The position numbers and the translations under genes are program-made. The notes beneath the pieces are model-generated. The model was not told the origin of the DNA and did not search any database. It saw only the letters and a program-made list of their open reading frames with translations. A stretch of DNA of 64,000 bases, taken from NCBI GenBank assembly GCA_002862305.1, contig PKCS01000044.1, positions 35,888 to 99,887 of the forward strand, in the 5' to 3' direction. Of this stretch, positions 28,152 to 37,376 are shown piece by piece (within the stretch, counting starts at the first letter, position 1; the number at the start of each line of letters is the position of its first letter). This DNA comes from Phycisphaerae bacterium. Lineage in GTDB: Bacteria; Planctomycetota; Phycisphaerae; Phycisphaerales; SM1A02.

Positions 28152-31100
28152 ATGCGCCGTCCGCTCACCCGTCCCGTCCTCGCCCTCCTCTGTTCACCCT
28201 TGCTCGCCACCGCGCCCTGCCTTGCCGGGGACGTCGATCTCCCACGGTATCCCTCGATCTCCCCGGACGGGGAGCAGGTGGTCTTCTCGTGGCGGGGCGA
28301 CCTCTGGCTGGTCCCCACCGAAGGAGGCGAAGCGAAGCGGCTGACGGTCCATCCCGGGATCGACTCCCGCTCCGACTGGAGCCCCGATGGGACCGAGATC
28401 GCCTTCGAGAGCGACCGGGACGGCTACCGGAACATCTGGGTCGTGCGTGCCGACGGTTCCGGCGTGCGACAGGTCGTCCAGTCCGACCGCTCCGCGATCC
28501 TGAGCGACTACGGCGCCGGCCCGGACGGGCTCGGCGATCCCACCATCACCTACGACTCGAGGCACGAGGGCGACTTCTATCGTTCCTCGAGGCCGTACGA
28601 GGTGTCCTCGGGAGGCGGCGTCCCCGAGCGAGTCCACGATGCCTTCGGCACCTCGGCGACCCGGTCACCTTCCGGTGAGGCGGTCCTCTTCGAGCGCGGG
28701 GGAAGCTCGTGGACGCGTCGTCACTATCGAGGCCCCGACTCGCGGGACGTCTGGCTGCACACTCCCGACGGCGAGTTCGCGCGGCTGACCACCTGGGAGG
28801 GGAACGACGGATCGCCGCAGTGGCTCGACGAGGACACGATGGTCTTCATGTCCGATCGCACCAACGACACCGTCAACCTCCATCGACAGGCGGTGGTTCC
28901 CGGCGTGGAGCTGGCCGAGCCGCTGACGTCGTTCGAGGATCGGGACGTCACCGCCTTCGACCTCTCCGACGACGGCACCACCGCGATCATCCAGCGGTGG
29001 GACACCCTCTACTCACTGGACCTGACCGATCCGTCCGCGACCCCGGTCCCCCTCTCGATCCAGGCGAACCAGGACGGCATGGACCGGGTCGTCCCCCGAA
29101 ACGTCTCCCGCAACGTCACCGAGGCGGCCCTGAGCCCCGACGGCAAGGTCATGGCGTTCGTCGCCTACGGCGATGTCTGGGTCCGGAACGTCGCGGATTC
29201 CAGTCCGACCCGCCGCGTGACCCACACCCTGGCCCACGACCAGGGGATCGCGTGGAGTCCCGATGGCCTCTCGCTCTACTTCACCAGCGACGAAGACGGC
29301 ACCAACGGGATCTACCGGGCGCGAGTCCTTCGCACGCGCGCGGAGGTCCGGGATCGGTGGTCGGAGCTCACCGCTCCCCCCGAGGAGGACGCCGAGGAAT
29401 CGGAGGAGGCCGAGGCATCAGCGGACGCCGAGGGCGATGGGTCCACGGCCAAGGCCGCGGGGAACGATCCGATCTCCGGTGAATGGGAGATGGGCGATGC
29501 CGAAGATGACTCTGATCGTGAAATCGCCACCCTTGTGCTCGACGCCGATGATTTCCTCACCCTCGAGACGGAATTGCAGGGCATGCCGTTGACGTTCTCC
29601 GGTCCTCTCGACCGAACCACCATGACCTGCGTGCTGAGCGGGAGCCTCATGGGGATGCCGGTCGAGTTGTCCCTGGCCTTCGAGGGTGATCGATTCACCG
29701 GTACGGTGCGTGCGCCGATGATTCCAGATGACGCTCCCGAACTGGTCGGCATTCGCCTCAAGGAGGCGACCCCGGAGCCGGCCGAGGATGGAGACGACGA
29801 CGCGGCCGAAGCGGAATCGGCGGAGGACGATGAGCCCGATCCGATGCTCGACCCCGATCGGTGGCACGATGCGATCGAGTTCGAGCTCGAGCCCGTGGTC
29901 GTCGACGAATTCAACAACGGCGAGCCGGCCCCGTCGCCCGATGGCACCATGCTCGCCTACCGTCGAGGGGGTGGAGACATCCACGTCCGTGACCTCGCGA
30001 CCGGCGAGGATCGGCTGATCCGGAAGGAGTGGGACTTCTTCTCCGACTTCATCTGGTCCCCCGATTCGCGGATGATCGCCCTCAGCGTGAACGACCGGAA
30101 CTTCAACTCCGACATCTGGCTGATCCCCGTCGATGACCCGGAGGCCGCGGTGAACGTCTCGCGACATCCCGACAACGACATGAGTCCGAGCTTCTCCGCC
30201 GACGGCCGCATCCTCGCCTTCTCCAGCGAGCGCAAGGACGAGGAGTACGACGTCTATCGCGTCTACCTCGACAAGTCGCTCGAGGGCCTGCACGATCCCG
30301 AGCTGGCCGACTACTACAAGGAGTCGGCGAAGGCGGTCAAGAAGCGCAAGCCGCTCCCCGTCGATGACGGGAACGATGACAAGGACAAGGACAAGGGCAA
30401 GAAGGATGATGCCGGCGCGGAGCCGGACTGGACGCCGTCGCTCGATGACGCCTACCTGCGCGTCCGACGGATGAGTTCCCTGCCCGGCAGCGAGCGCCAG
30501 GTCATGATCACCCCCGCGGGGGATGCGATCGTCTACTCGAACTCCGGCGGTGGCCCCGGCGATGCCGGCCTCTGGTCGGTCAAGTGGGACGGCAGCGGTG
30601 CCAAGCGGATCGGTTCCGGTTCGATGCAGCACATGACGCTCTCCGGCGACAAGCTCGTCACCGTCAACAACGGTCGTGGTGGTTGGATGACCATGCCCTC
30701 CGGCAGCGAGAAGACCATCGGCATCGACGCCGAGATCGAGATCGACCTCGAGGAACAGTCGAGTCGGAAGTTCGCGGAAGCGACCCGGATCTTCGGCGAG
30801 GTCTTCTACCACCCCGAGATGAACGGCGTCGACTGGGACCGGCTGACCGGCGACTACCAGGAACTGGCTTCCCGGGCGTGGACCGGTGACGAGTTCAACT
30901 GGGTCGCGGCCCGGCTGCTCGGCGAACTCAACGCGTCGCACACCGGGATCCGATCCTCTGGATACTCCACCTCGATCAGCCGATCCCAGGGTCGGTTGGG
31001 AACCATCCACGCCGTGCATCCCGACGGGGGCTTCGAGGTCCTGGAGCTGGTCGAGAACTCCCCGGCCGCGGAAGGGCCGATGCCCCTCCAGGCCGGCGAC

Positions 31101-31985
31101 GTCATCCTGAGCATCGACGGCACCCGGATCGCCGATGGGGAGACGATCGAGGGCCACCTGCGGGGGAAGGTCGGCGAGGAGGTCATCGTCGGCATCCGCC
31201 GGGCCCTGCCTTCGGGCGAGGGCGACCCCGACGCCGAGCCGACCATGGTCGAGCTCGATGCCATCCTGGAGCCGATCTCCGCCTCCGCCTACGAGCGGCT
31301 GCGTCGCGCCCAGCGCGAACGTTCGGCCCAGGCCCTCGTCGACGAGGCCTCGGACGGTCGGATCGGCTACCTCCACATCGAGTCGATGAACCAGGCCTCG
31401 CTGGATGAGTTCGAGCGCGACCTCTACGCGGTCGCGGACGGGCGCGACGGGCTGATCATCGACGTCCGGAACAACGGCGGCGGATGGACCGCGGACCGGC
31501 TGCTCTCCTCGATCACCGCCATGCCCCATGCCTACACCGTCCCGCGCGGCTCGGATCCCTCGATGCGGAGCGGCTATCCCCAGGATCGGCTGTTCATCCA
31601 GCGGTACGTGCTTCCGATCAACATGCTGTGCAACGAGAAGAGCTTCTCCAACGCCGAGATCACCGCCCACGCCTTCAAGACCCTCAAGCGCGGCACGCTG
31701 GTCGGGGAACAGACCTACGGGGGCGTGATCTCCACCGGCGGCACCAGCCTGGTGGACGGCACCTCGATCCGGCTTCCGTTCCGGGGCTGGTACCTCCTCG
31801 ACGGCACCGACATGGAGAACAACGGCGCCATCCCCGACATCGTGGTCCCCCAGGATCCCGCCGACGAGGCGAGCGGCCACGATGAACAGCTCCGGGTCGC
31901 CCTGGCGGACCTCATGGATCGCCTTCCGGACCGATCCGTTCCGGCCGCCCCCGAGTCCGCCATGGAGCCCGCCGACGATGAGTGA
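28152..31985 (+). CDS. Secreted tricorn-type protease with an inserted domain
   Basis: 1277 residues with a signal peptide (ending APCLAG). Order: beta-propeller of PD40 repeats (DVDLPRYPSISPDGEQVVF onward, to ~410); acidic linker (EEDAEESEEAEASADAEGDG); a ~100-residue beta-rich insert (about 440-545) that I do not recognise; a second acidic linker; more propeller repeats to ~770; a Lys/Asp-rich linker (NDDKDKDKGKKDD); PDZ (~935-1010); S41 serine peptidase with likely nucleophile Ser1166 in KSFSNAEITAHAF and GEQTYGGVISTGG. Export signal and acidic linkers suggest an extracytoplasmic peptidase for oligopeptides. GAGG lies seven bases before the ATG. Its last eight bases overlap the pyrophosphatase gene. 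Confidence 0.88.
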   Translation: MRRPLTRPVLALLCSPLLATAPCLAGDVDLPRYPSISPDGEQVVFSWRGDLWLVPTEGGEAKRLTVHPGIDSRSDWSPDGTEIAFESDRDGYRNIWVVRADGSGVRQVVQSDRSAILSDYGAGPDGLGDPTITYDSRHEGDFYRSSRPYEVSSGGGVPERVHDAFGTSATRSPSGEAVLFERGGSSWTRRHYRGPDSRDVWLHTPDGEFARLTTWEGNDGSPQWLDEDTMVFMSDRTNDTVNLHRQAVVPGVELAEPLTSFEDRDVTAFDLSDDGTTAIIQRWDTLYSLDLTDPSATPVPLSIQANQDGMDRVVPRNVSRNVTEAALSPDGKVMAFVAYGDVWVRNVADSSPTRRVTHTLAHDQGIAWSPDGLSLYFTSDEDGTNGIYRARVLRTRAEVRDRWSELTAPPEEDAEESEEAEASADAEGDGSTAKAAGNDPISGEWEMGDAEDDSDREIATLVLDADDFLTLETELQGMPLTFSGPLDRTTMTCVLSGSLMGMPVELSLAFEGDRFTGTVRAPMIPDDAPELVGIRLKEATPEPAEDGDDDAAEAESAEDDEPDPMLDPDRWHDAIEFELEPVVVDEFNNGEPAPSPDGTMLAYRRGGGDIHVRDLATGEDRLIRKEWDFFSDFIWSPDSRMIALSVNDRNFNSDIWLIPVDDPEAAVNVSRHPDNDMSPSFSADGRILAFSSERKDEEYDVYRVYLDKSLEGLHDPELADYYKESAKAVKKRKPLPVDDGNDDKDKDKGKKDDAGAEPDWTPSLDDAYLRVRRMSSLPGSERQVMITPAGDAIVYSNSGGGPGDAGLWSVKWDGSGAKRIGSGSMQHMTLSGDKLVTVNNGRGGWMTMPSGSEKTIGIDAEIEIDLEEQSSRKFAEATRIFGEVFYHPEMNGVDWDRLTGDYQELASRAWTGDEFNWVAARLLGELNASHTGIRSSGYSTSISRSQGRLGTIHAVHPDGGFEVLELVENSPAAEGPMPLQAGDVILSIDGTRIADGETIEGHLRGKVGEEVIVGIRRALPSGEGDPDAEPTMVELDAILEPISASAYERLRRAQRERSAQALVDEASDGRIGYLHIESMNQASLDEFERDLYAVADGRDGLIIDVRNNGGGWTADRLLSSITAMPHAYTVPRGSDPSMRSGYPQDRLFIQRYVLPINMLCNEKSFSNAEITAHAFKTLKRGTLVGEQTYGGVISTGGTSLVDGTSIRLPFRGWYLLDGTDMENNGAIPDIVVPQDPADEASGHDEQLRVALADLMDRLPDRSVPAAPESAMEPADDE

Positions 31986-32616
31986 TCGCCACGAGAAATG
32001 GTTCCGCTTCCGTCCCCATCCGTGGCACGGACTCTCCACCGGCGAGGACCCTCCCGGTGACGTCGATGCCTACATCGAACTGACCCCCTTCGACGTGATC
32101 AAGTACGAGGCCGACAAGAAGACCGGCTACCTGCGGGTGGACCGGCCCCAGCGAACCAGCGCGACCCCGCCCACGCCCTACGGGTTCGTGCCCCGGACCT
32201 GGTGCGGGAGCCGGGTGGCGGCCCTCTCGCCGACCAGCCTCAGGGGGGACCTGGACCCGCTCGACATCTGCGTGCTCACCGAGCGCCCGGTGGACCGGAC
32301 CGAGATCATCCTGCAGGCGCGCGTCGTGGGCGGCATCTGCATGATCGACGACGGGGAGGCCGACGACAAGATCATCGCGGTGATGCACCGCGATGCGGTG
32401 TACGGGAACGCCACCGACATCGGGGAGATCCCCGCGGCGCTGATCGACCGGCTCCAGCACTACTTCAGCACCTACAAGCTCCTGCCTGGCTCCTCGTCCT
32501 CGGTGATGGTGGCCGGCGTCTACGGACGGGACCACGCGATGAAGGTGGTCGAGGCCTCGATCGCCGACTACCAGGAGGAGTACGGGAGCGACTCCTTCGA
32601 TCCCGACGGCTCGTGA
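31978..32616 (+). CDS. ppa: Inorganic pyrophosphatase
   Basis: Family I soluble pyrophosphatase that hydrolyses PPi from biosynthesis. 212 residues. Signatures: IELTPFDVIKYEADKKTGYLRVDR, TPPTPYGFVPRTW, and DLDPLDICVLTE with the metal-binding Asp cluster. KLLP and the C-terminal YQEEYGSDSFDP are present. The ATG lies eight bases inside the tricorn gene, so it is translationally linked to it; a functional link is not obvious. Identity secure. Confidence 0.94.
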   Translation: MSDRHEKWFRFRPHPWHGLSTGEDPPGDVDAYIELTPFDVIKYEADKKTGYLRVDRPQRTSATPPTPYGFVPRTWCGSRVAALSPTSLRGDLDPLDICVLTERPVDRTEIILQARVVGGICMIDDGEADDKIIAVMHRDAVYGNATDIGEIPAALIDRLQHYFSTYKLLPGSSSSVMVAGVYGRDHAMKVVEASIADYQEEYGSDSFDPDGS

Positions 32617-32629
32617 GCGCGATGGACGT

Positions 32630-33562
32630 CTACGACGGGGTACCGGGGTCGTCCGGCGCGGTCGAGTGCCCCGCCGACTCGGCATCATGGATGATCGTCC
32701 TGGCCTCCTCGGCCACGGTGTCGTAGATGCTGGCCAGCAGGCCGGTGATCGGGAACCGACCCTCGAGCGGGGACGCCCCCAGCCGGCGCAGCAGGGCGTG
32801 CGGCACGTGCTCGGGGAGGGTGCCGTTGCGGAAGTCGTGGATGGAGCTGCCGGGACGCCAGAAGTCCTGCAGCCGGCTCTCGATCGAGTTCACCGGCGAG
32901 GCGAGCTGGACCACGTCCGGGTTCGTGTGGGCCTGCGAGACACCCCGGGTGGTGAGCATCCTGGCTTCCTGCAACTCGTCCCGGAAGGAACGGGCCTCCA
33001 TCCCCCGAAGCGCGAGGGCCAGCTCCGGGGTCTCGTCCAGGCGTTCGAGCAGGATCATCGACGCCAGCACCACGTGACGGGAGGGGGCTCGGTCGTCCAC
33101 GCGCTCGCCGTTGCACGTGATGATGAGTTCCTCGGCGGCCGGCACCAGGGGGTGCCCGGCGGCCTCGAAGGGTTCCCCGACGAGCTCGGGGAACTCCCCG
33201 GCCAGCAGCTTCGCGGAGTAGATCGCTCCCGACGCCGCCTGCTCGAGCACTCGCTTCCAGCTGGCGTCGTTCAGCGTCGGGAACTCGATCCTGACCTCGT
33301 AGGGCTTCGGTTCGATGCACTGGACCTTCGCGGTCACCAGGCCCGCCCCCATCTCGAACTTCACGGTCTGCCCGATCCTGCCGTACTCCAGCGCCGGGCC
33401 CATCTCGCTGCCCTGGGGATCGACCGGCAGTCGCTCCCGCCACACGCAGGCCGGCCAGGAGAGGTTCTCCAGGCCTTCCTTCCGGCGAAGCCGGACGCCG
33501 TTGCGGACCCTTCGGGGGCCGTCCGGCTTCGGCCGGGGCATGTTTCCCATGGAAGTGCTCAT
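32630..33562 (-). CDS. SWIM-like partner of the SNF2 ATPase, zinc ligands degenerate
   Basis: 310 residues. The N-terminal half matches SWIM zinc-finger proteins that accompany bacterial SNF2 ATPases (EYGRIGQTVKFEMGAGLVTAKV, YEVRIEFPTLNDASWKRVL). Where the SWIM finger CxCx(n)CxH is expected, the sequence is ITCNGERVDDRAPSRHVVLA, so only one Cys and the His remain. The C-terminal ~100 residues differ from the usual partner. Its ATG overlaps the stop of the SNF2 gene (ATGA), implying coupled synthesis and a complex. It probably helps the ATPase engage a substrate without a zinc-stabilised finger. Confidence 0.72.
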   Translation of the reverse strand: MSTSMGNMPRPKPDGPRRVRNGVRLRRKEGLENLSWPACVWRERLPVDPQGSEMGPALEYGRIGQTVKFEMGAGLVTAKVQCIEPKPYEVRIEFPTLNDASWKRVLEQAASGAIYSAKLLAGEFPELVGEPFEAAGHPLVPAAEELIITCNGERVDDRAPSRHVVLASMILLERLDETPELALALRGMEARSFRDELQEARMLTTRGVSQAHTNPDVVQLASPVNSIESRLQDFWRPGSSIHDFRNGTLPEHVPHALLRRLGASPLEGRFPITGLLASIYDTVAEEARTIIHDAESAGHSTAPDDPGTPS

Positions 33563-36500
33563 CGCGCGGATTCCTCCAGCGCGGAGTGGCGGATGGTGAG
33601 GAGGTCCCGAAGCTGGCCGGTGGAGAGCTCGGTGAGCCAGGACTCGCCGGCACCGATGATCCGTTCAGCCAGCTCCGTCTTCTGCTCGATCATCTGGTCG
33701 ATGCGCTCCTCGAGCGTCCCGGACGTGATCATCTTGTGCACGTTGACGGTGCGGTTCTGGCCGATGCGGAAGGCCCGGTCGGTGGCCTGGTTCTCCACCG
33801 CCGGGTTCCACCAACGGTCGAAGTGGAAGACGTGGTTGGCTGCGGTGAGGTTGAGCCCCACCCCACCGGCCTTCAGGCTCAGGATGAAGATCGGGCAGGC
33901 CGGGTCGTAGGACTGGAAGCGTTCCACCAGCTGGTCGCGCTTGATCTGGGGGGTCCCGCCATGGAGGAAGAGGGGATCGACCCCGAATCCCTGCTTGATC
34001 ATGGAGACCAGGAGGTGCCCCATTCGTCGGTACTGGGTGAAGATCAGGGCCCGGTCCTCGTTGGCGATGACCTCCTCCAGCATCTCCATCATGCGCAGGG
34101 ACTTCCCGGATCGCTCCGGCGCGAGTTCCCCGGCGTCCGCACCCACCGATTCGAGGTAGTGGGCGGGGTGGTTGCAGATCTGCTTGAGCTTCACCAGGGA
34201 GGCCAGCACCAGGCCCCGCCTCCGGATGCCTTCCGCGCTGTCGACCTTCTGGAGCATCTCCTCGACGACCTTGTCGTACAGCTTGACCTGCTCGGTGGAA
34301 GGGGAAATGGTCTGCTTGCTCTGGACCAGGGGTGGCAGGTCGGAGATCACCTTGGGGTCGGTCTTCAGCCTGCGCAGGATGAACGGCTGCACCAGCTCCC
34401 GCAGCTTTCGCGCCTGCTGCTCGTCCCGGTGGCGCTCGATCGGAAGCGCGAACCGCCGGCGGAAGTCCGGGTTCGGTCCCAGGAATCCCGGGCAGCAGAA
34501 CTCCATGATCGACCACAGCTCGGCCAGTCGGTTCTCGACCGGCGTGCCCGTCAGCGCGATCCGACGTCGGGTGCTCATCGCGCGGATCGCGGCGGTCTGC
34601 TTGGTCGGCGGGTTCTTGATGTGCTGGGCCTCGTCCAGGGCGACCCGCCACCACTGGACCTGCTCGAGCATCTCCCGGTCGCGGGTGACCAGCGCGTAGG
34701 TGGTCACGATCACGTCGTGGGTCGCCGCCACCTCGAGGAAGTCCTCGTCCATCGGTCGTCCGATGCCGTGCTGCAGGTGGACCTTGAGTTCCGGGGAGAA
34801 TCTCGCGAACTCGCGCTTCCAGTTGCCGAGCACGGACATCGGGACCACCAGGAGGGTCGGGCCGACCTCCTCCGGTCGCTCGCGGATCTCACGCTCGTGC
34901 TGGAGCAGCGCGATCAGCTGGATCGTCTTGCCGAGGCCCATGTCGTCCGCGAGGCAGGCACCCAGGCCGAACCGGTCCAGGAACGCCAGCCAGCTGAGGC
35001 CGGAGAGCTGGTAGGGACGAAGCTCGCCCTGGAACCCCGCGGGCTGGGTGAGCTGCTCCAGCCCCCGGTCGTGGCTCTCGTCGTCCACGCTGCCGAAGAT
35101 CTGCTCGACCCAGCCGCTGGCCTTCATCCCCATGATCGGGATCGGGATCTCCGAGTTGTCGACGCCGTGGGCCAGCTTCAGTGCATCGAGCACCGACATC
35201 TTCCCGCCGGGATGCCCCTCGATGAAGCGGGCCGCTCCCTCGACGTCCTCCTTCCTGATCTCCACCCAGGTCCCGTTGATCCTGACCAGTGGCGTTCCCT
35301 GCGCCGCGAGGGTCCGGAACTCCTCGACGCTGACCGGCCGGTCGCCGAGGGTGATCTGCCAGGAGTAGTCCACCATGCTGTGGAGCCCGAGATCGCCGTC
35401 GCCTCCCGCGGCGCCGTTGGGGCCACCTGCGTCCTCCATGGCCTCCGAATCGATCAGCAGGTGCGCGGCCAGTCGGGTCTGCACCTGCCCCCACCAACCG
35501 GGTACCAGCACCTCGACCCCGCTCTCCTGCAGCAGGGGGTTGAGCTCCCGCAGGAACTCGTACGCCTCCTCCAGGGAGAGGTCGAGCCCGGTCGGGGAGG
35601 AATCCTCGAGCGAGCGCTCCAGCTTGGGATAGATCCGTGCGCTCCGCGCGAGCTCGGCCAGCAGCACGTCGGCGGCCGTCTCCATCTCGTCCCCGATCTG
35701 GGAGAGCAGTCGGTCGCCCGCGGAATCCGGGGCCCAGATCTTCTCGGCATCGATGATGATGGGGGGGTCGTCGGTGGTGATCAGGTGGTAGGACAGCCGC
35801 CAGCTCCCGGTGGGAGTGACGTCCGGCCCCAGCCCGTCGGTCTGCGGCTCGGCAAGCTGCAGGCAGAGCCGGACCACCCGGGCGGCGCTCCGATCGTCGA
35901 GGTGCGAGATCCACTGCCGCGCGTTGCGAAGCATCTGCGCCTCGCCGCCATGCCGGACCTTGACCTCGTTGGTCCCGTTCAGCAGGCCCGAGAGCCACGC
36001 GGCGTGCTGGTCGGCGAGCAGGTCCCGATCCTCGACCGCCTCCGGGTAGTCGTCCTTGATCAGGATCTCCCTGACCTTGGCATCGCACATCGTGCGCAGT
36101 GCGTTCTCCACCAGTCCCCAGGCATCGATGTCGTGGTTTTCCTCGATCGCGCAGGCCACCGCGGGGGTGGACGAGAGCAGGTGGGCGGTCCGGGCCGAGG
36201 TCTCCCGGTCGTTCAGCCACGGGATCCACGTCGCCCGGAGCGCGCCGTCGCGCTCCTGGATCATGGTGGGTATGAACCGTTGTTCACCGAGGAGGTCCAG
36301 CGTCAGTCGACCTGCCTCGATCCAGAAGCGGGTGTCGTTGCCCAGCTGCATCGCCCCGTCCCCGAGACGATCCTCGAGACGCACCAGGAACTCGGCTGCG
36401 TGCTCCGGCTTCACCATGACCGTCTCGACCTTCACCCGCTCCAGCTGCAGGTCGTCCTTGTCGTGGGACCAGCCGAGCTCCGCCGCCATCCGTTCGCTGG

Positions 36501-36900
36501 GTTCCGGGAGCATCCGGTCCACGTGTTGACGGTGGGGGAGGTGCAGGGTCAGGGTCCCGGGGCCCTGCACCATGCGGCCCTCGAGGGCCCCGGTCGCGAG
36601 AATGGATGCCTCGAGCCCCGTTCGCTCGATCATGAACAGGTGCTCGGCCACCTCCGCCGGGTCGCCGGTCGCACGCGCCTTCCCGGGGGTGGTCGTCGCG
36701 TCGACGACCTCGGGGGCGATCGCCGCCTCGGGCTCCGACGGGATTCGTTCCCCGTGATGGAGCTCGTCCTGGTCGGGTTCGGCGGTGAGGTTCCGGCCGC
36801 GCTGCCCCAGAAGATCCTCGAGGGAGCTTCGTGCCTGGGCGGCTGATTCAGCCCAGACATGGAGGGAGCCTTGGGACCATGCGGCGTGGAGGACCAGCAT
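33559..36900 (-). CDS. SNF2-family DNA-dependent ATPase (bacterial, DUF3670 type)
   Basis: 1113 residues. The N-terminal ~450 residues are divergent; then an SNF2-associated domain (SMVDYSWQITLGDRPVSVEE, GTPLVRINGTWVEI); then the motor, with Q-motif region LRPYQLSGLSWL, Walker A DDMGLGKTIQ, DEAQ box LDEAQHIKNP, ALTGTPVENRL, and helicase-C FILSLKAGGVGLNLTAANHV with DRAFRIGQNRTVNVHK. Such proteins translocate on duplex DNA; in bacteria they act on RNA polymerase or DNA-bound proteins. The start at 36900 has GGAGGT about ten bases upstream and skips an unlikely 26-residue extension. tRNA-Lys lies 105 bases upstream on the same strand. Confidence 0.88.
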   Translation of the reverse strand: MLVLHAAWSQGSLHVWAESAAQARSSLEDLLGQRGRNLTAEPDQDELHHGERIPSEPEAAIAPEVVDATTTPGKARATGDPAEVAEHLFMIERTGLEASILATGALEGRMVQGPGTLTLHLPHRQHVDRMLPEPSERMAAELGWSHDKDDLQLERVKVETVMVKPEHAAEFLVRLEDRLGDGAMQLGNDTRFWIEAGRLTLDLLGEQRFIPTMIQERDGALRATWIPWLNDRETSARTAHLLSSTPAVACAIEENHDIDAWGLVENALRTMCDAKVREILIKDDYPEAVEDRDLLADQHAAWLSGLLNGTNEVKVRHGGEAQMLRNARQWISHLDDRSAARVVRLCLQLAEPQTDGLGPDVTPTGSWRLSYHLITTDDPPIIIDAEKIWAPDSAGDRLLSQIGDEMETAADVLLAELARSARIYPKLERSLEDSSPTGLDLSLEEAYEFLRELNPLLQESGVEVLVPGWWGQVQTRLAAHLLIDSEAMEDAGGPNGAAGGDGDLGLHSMVDYSWQITLGDRPVSVEEFRTLAAQGTPLVRINGTWVEIRKEDVEGAARFIEGHPGGKMSVLDALKLAHGVDNSEIPIPIMGMKASGWVEQIFGSVDDESHDRGLEQLTQPAGFQGELRPYQLSGLSWLAFLDRFGLGACLADDMGLGKTIQLIALLQHEREIRERPEEVGPTLLVVPMSVLGNWKREFARFSPELKVHLQHGIGRPMDEDFLEVAATHDVIVTTYALVTRDREMLEQVQWWRVALDEAQHIKNPPTKQTAAIRAMSTRRRIALTGTPVENRLAELWSIMEFCCPGFLGPNPDFRRRFALPIERHRDEQQARKLRELVQPFILRRLKTDPKVISDLPPLVQSKQTISPSTEQVKLYDKVVEEMLQKVDSAEGIRRRGLVLASLVKLKQICNHPAHYLESVGADAGELAPERSGKSLRMMEMLEEVIANEDRALIFTQYRRMGHLLVSMIKQGFGVDPLFLHGGTPQIKRDQLVERFQSYDPACPIFILSLKAGGVGLNLTAANHVFHFDRWWNPAVENQATDRAFRIGQNRTVNVHKMITSGTLEERIDQMIEQKTELAERIIGAGESWLTELSTGQLRDLLTIRHSALEESAR

Positions 36901-37005
36901 CTGAGTTCGTACCTCCGGGGGCCGGGGGGGGACGTGGAAGACGGATCCCGCCCCGTGATCCGTGCCGCGTGCGAACACTCGCGTCGCGACCCGGTCATGA
37001 ACGAC

Positions 37006-37078
37006 TGATTCCGCTGGGGCTCGAACCCAGGACCTAGCGATTAAAAGTCGCGTGCTCTACCAACTGAGCTACGGAATC
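37006..37078 (-). tRNA. tRNA-Lys (anticodon TTT)
   Basis: 73 bases. Acceptor GATTCCG/CGGAATC with discriminator A; D-stem GCTC/GAGC with AGTTGGTA loop; anticodon loop CTTTTAA; T-stem CTGGG/CCCAG with TTCGAGC loop. The outermost anticodon-stem pair (27-43) is a C-T mismatch. CCA is not encoded. It reads UUU (and UUA wobble AAG). Confidence 0.95.
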
Positions 37079-37089
37079 GAGAATCCCCA

Positions 37090-37095
37090 ATTCTA
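37090..37095 (-). promoter_or_regulatory. -10 element of the tRNA-Lys gene
   Basis: TAGAAT on the minus strand, 11 bases before the tRNA 5' end. No clear -35 hexamer was found. Confidence 0.4.
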
Positions 37096-37376
37096 GCGCA
37101 TCCAGGGTGGCAGGGACCACTTGGCGTTTCTTCCACATCCGCCCGCCCGCCTCGCACCTCCATGCGGGATTTTCCGCCCCTTGCGGCGGGATTCAAGCGG
37201 ATCTGACCTGATCAAGTGGAGTTCCCTCCCGGGTGTGCCGATGGATCGGTACGGGACGAGGGCGGTCCACGGCGCCCGGCCCACCCGGGCTCGTACTCGA
37301 TGCCGTCCCGCCATCCGGATCGACCGGCAGCCCCGCGCCGGCCACGAACGACTCGCCATCCCCCAGGAGCCCTGCC

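Noticed and set aside
29418..32039. Long minus-strand frame opposite the tricorn gene
   Set aside because: Same GC-shadow effect; the plus strand has ordered protease domains and a signal peptide.
33586..36846. A 1086-residue open frame antisense to the SNF2 gene
   Set aside because: Long antisense frames are expected in GC-rich genes with strong third-position bias. It lacks any domain, its composition is His/Leu/Gln/Arg-rich shadow sequence, and the opposite strand encodes a clear ATPase.
36998..37080. Possible integration site at the tRNA-Lys 3' end
   Set aside because: No second copy of the tRNA 3' end and no adjacent integrase were seen in the window.
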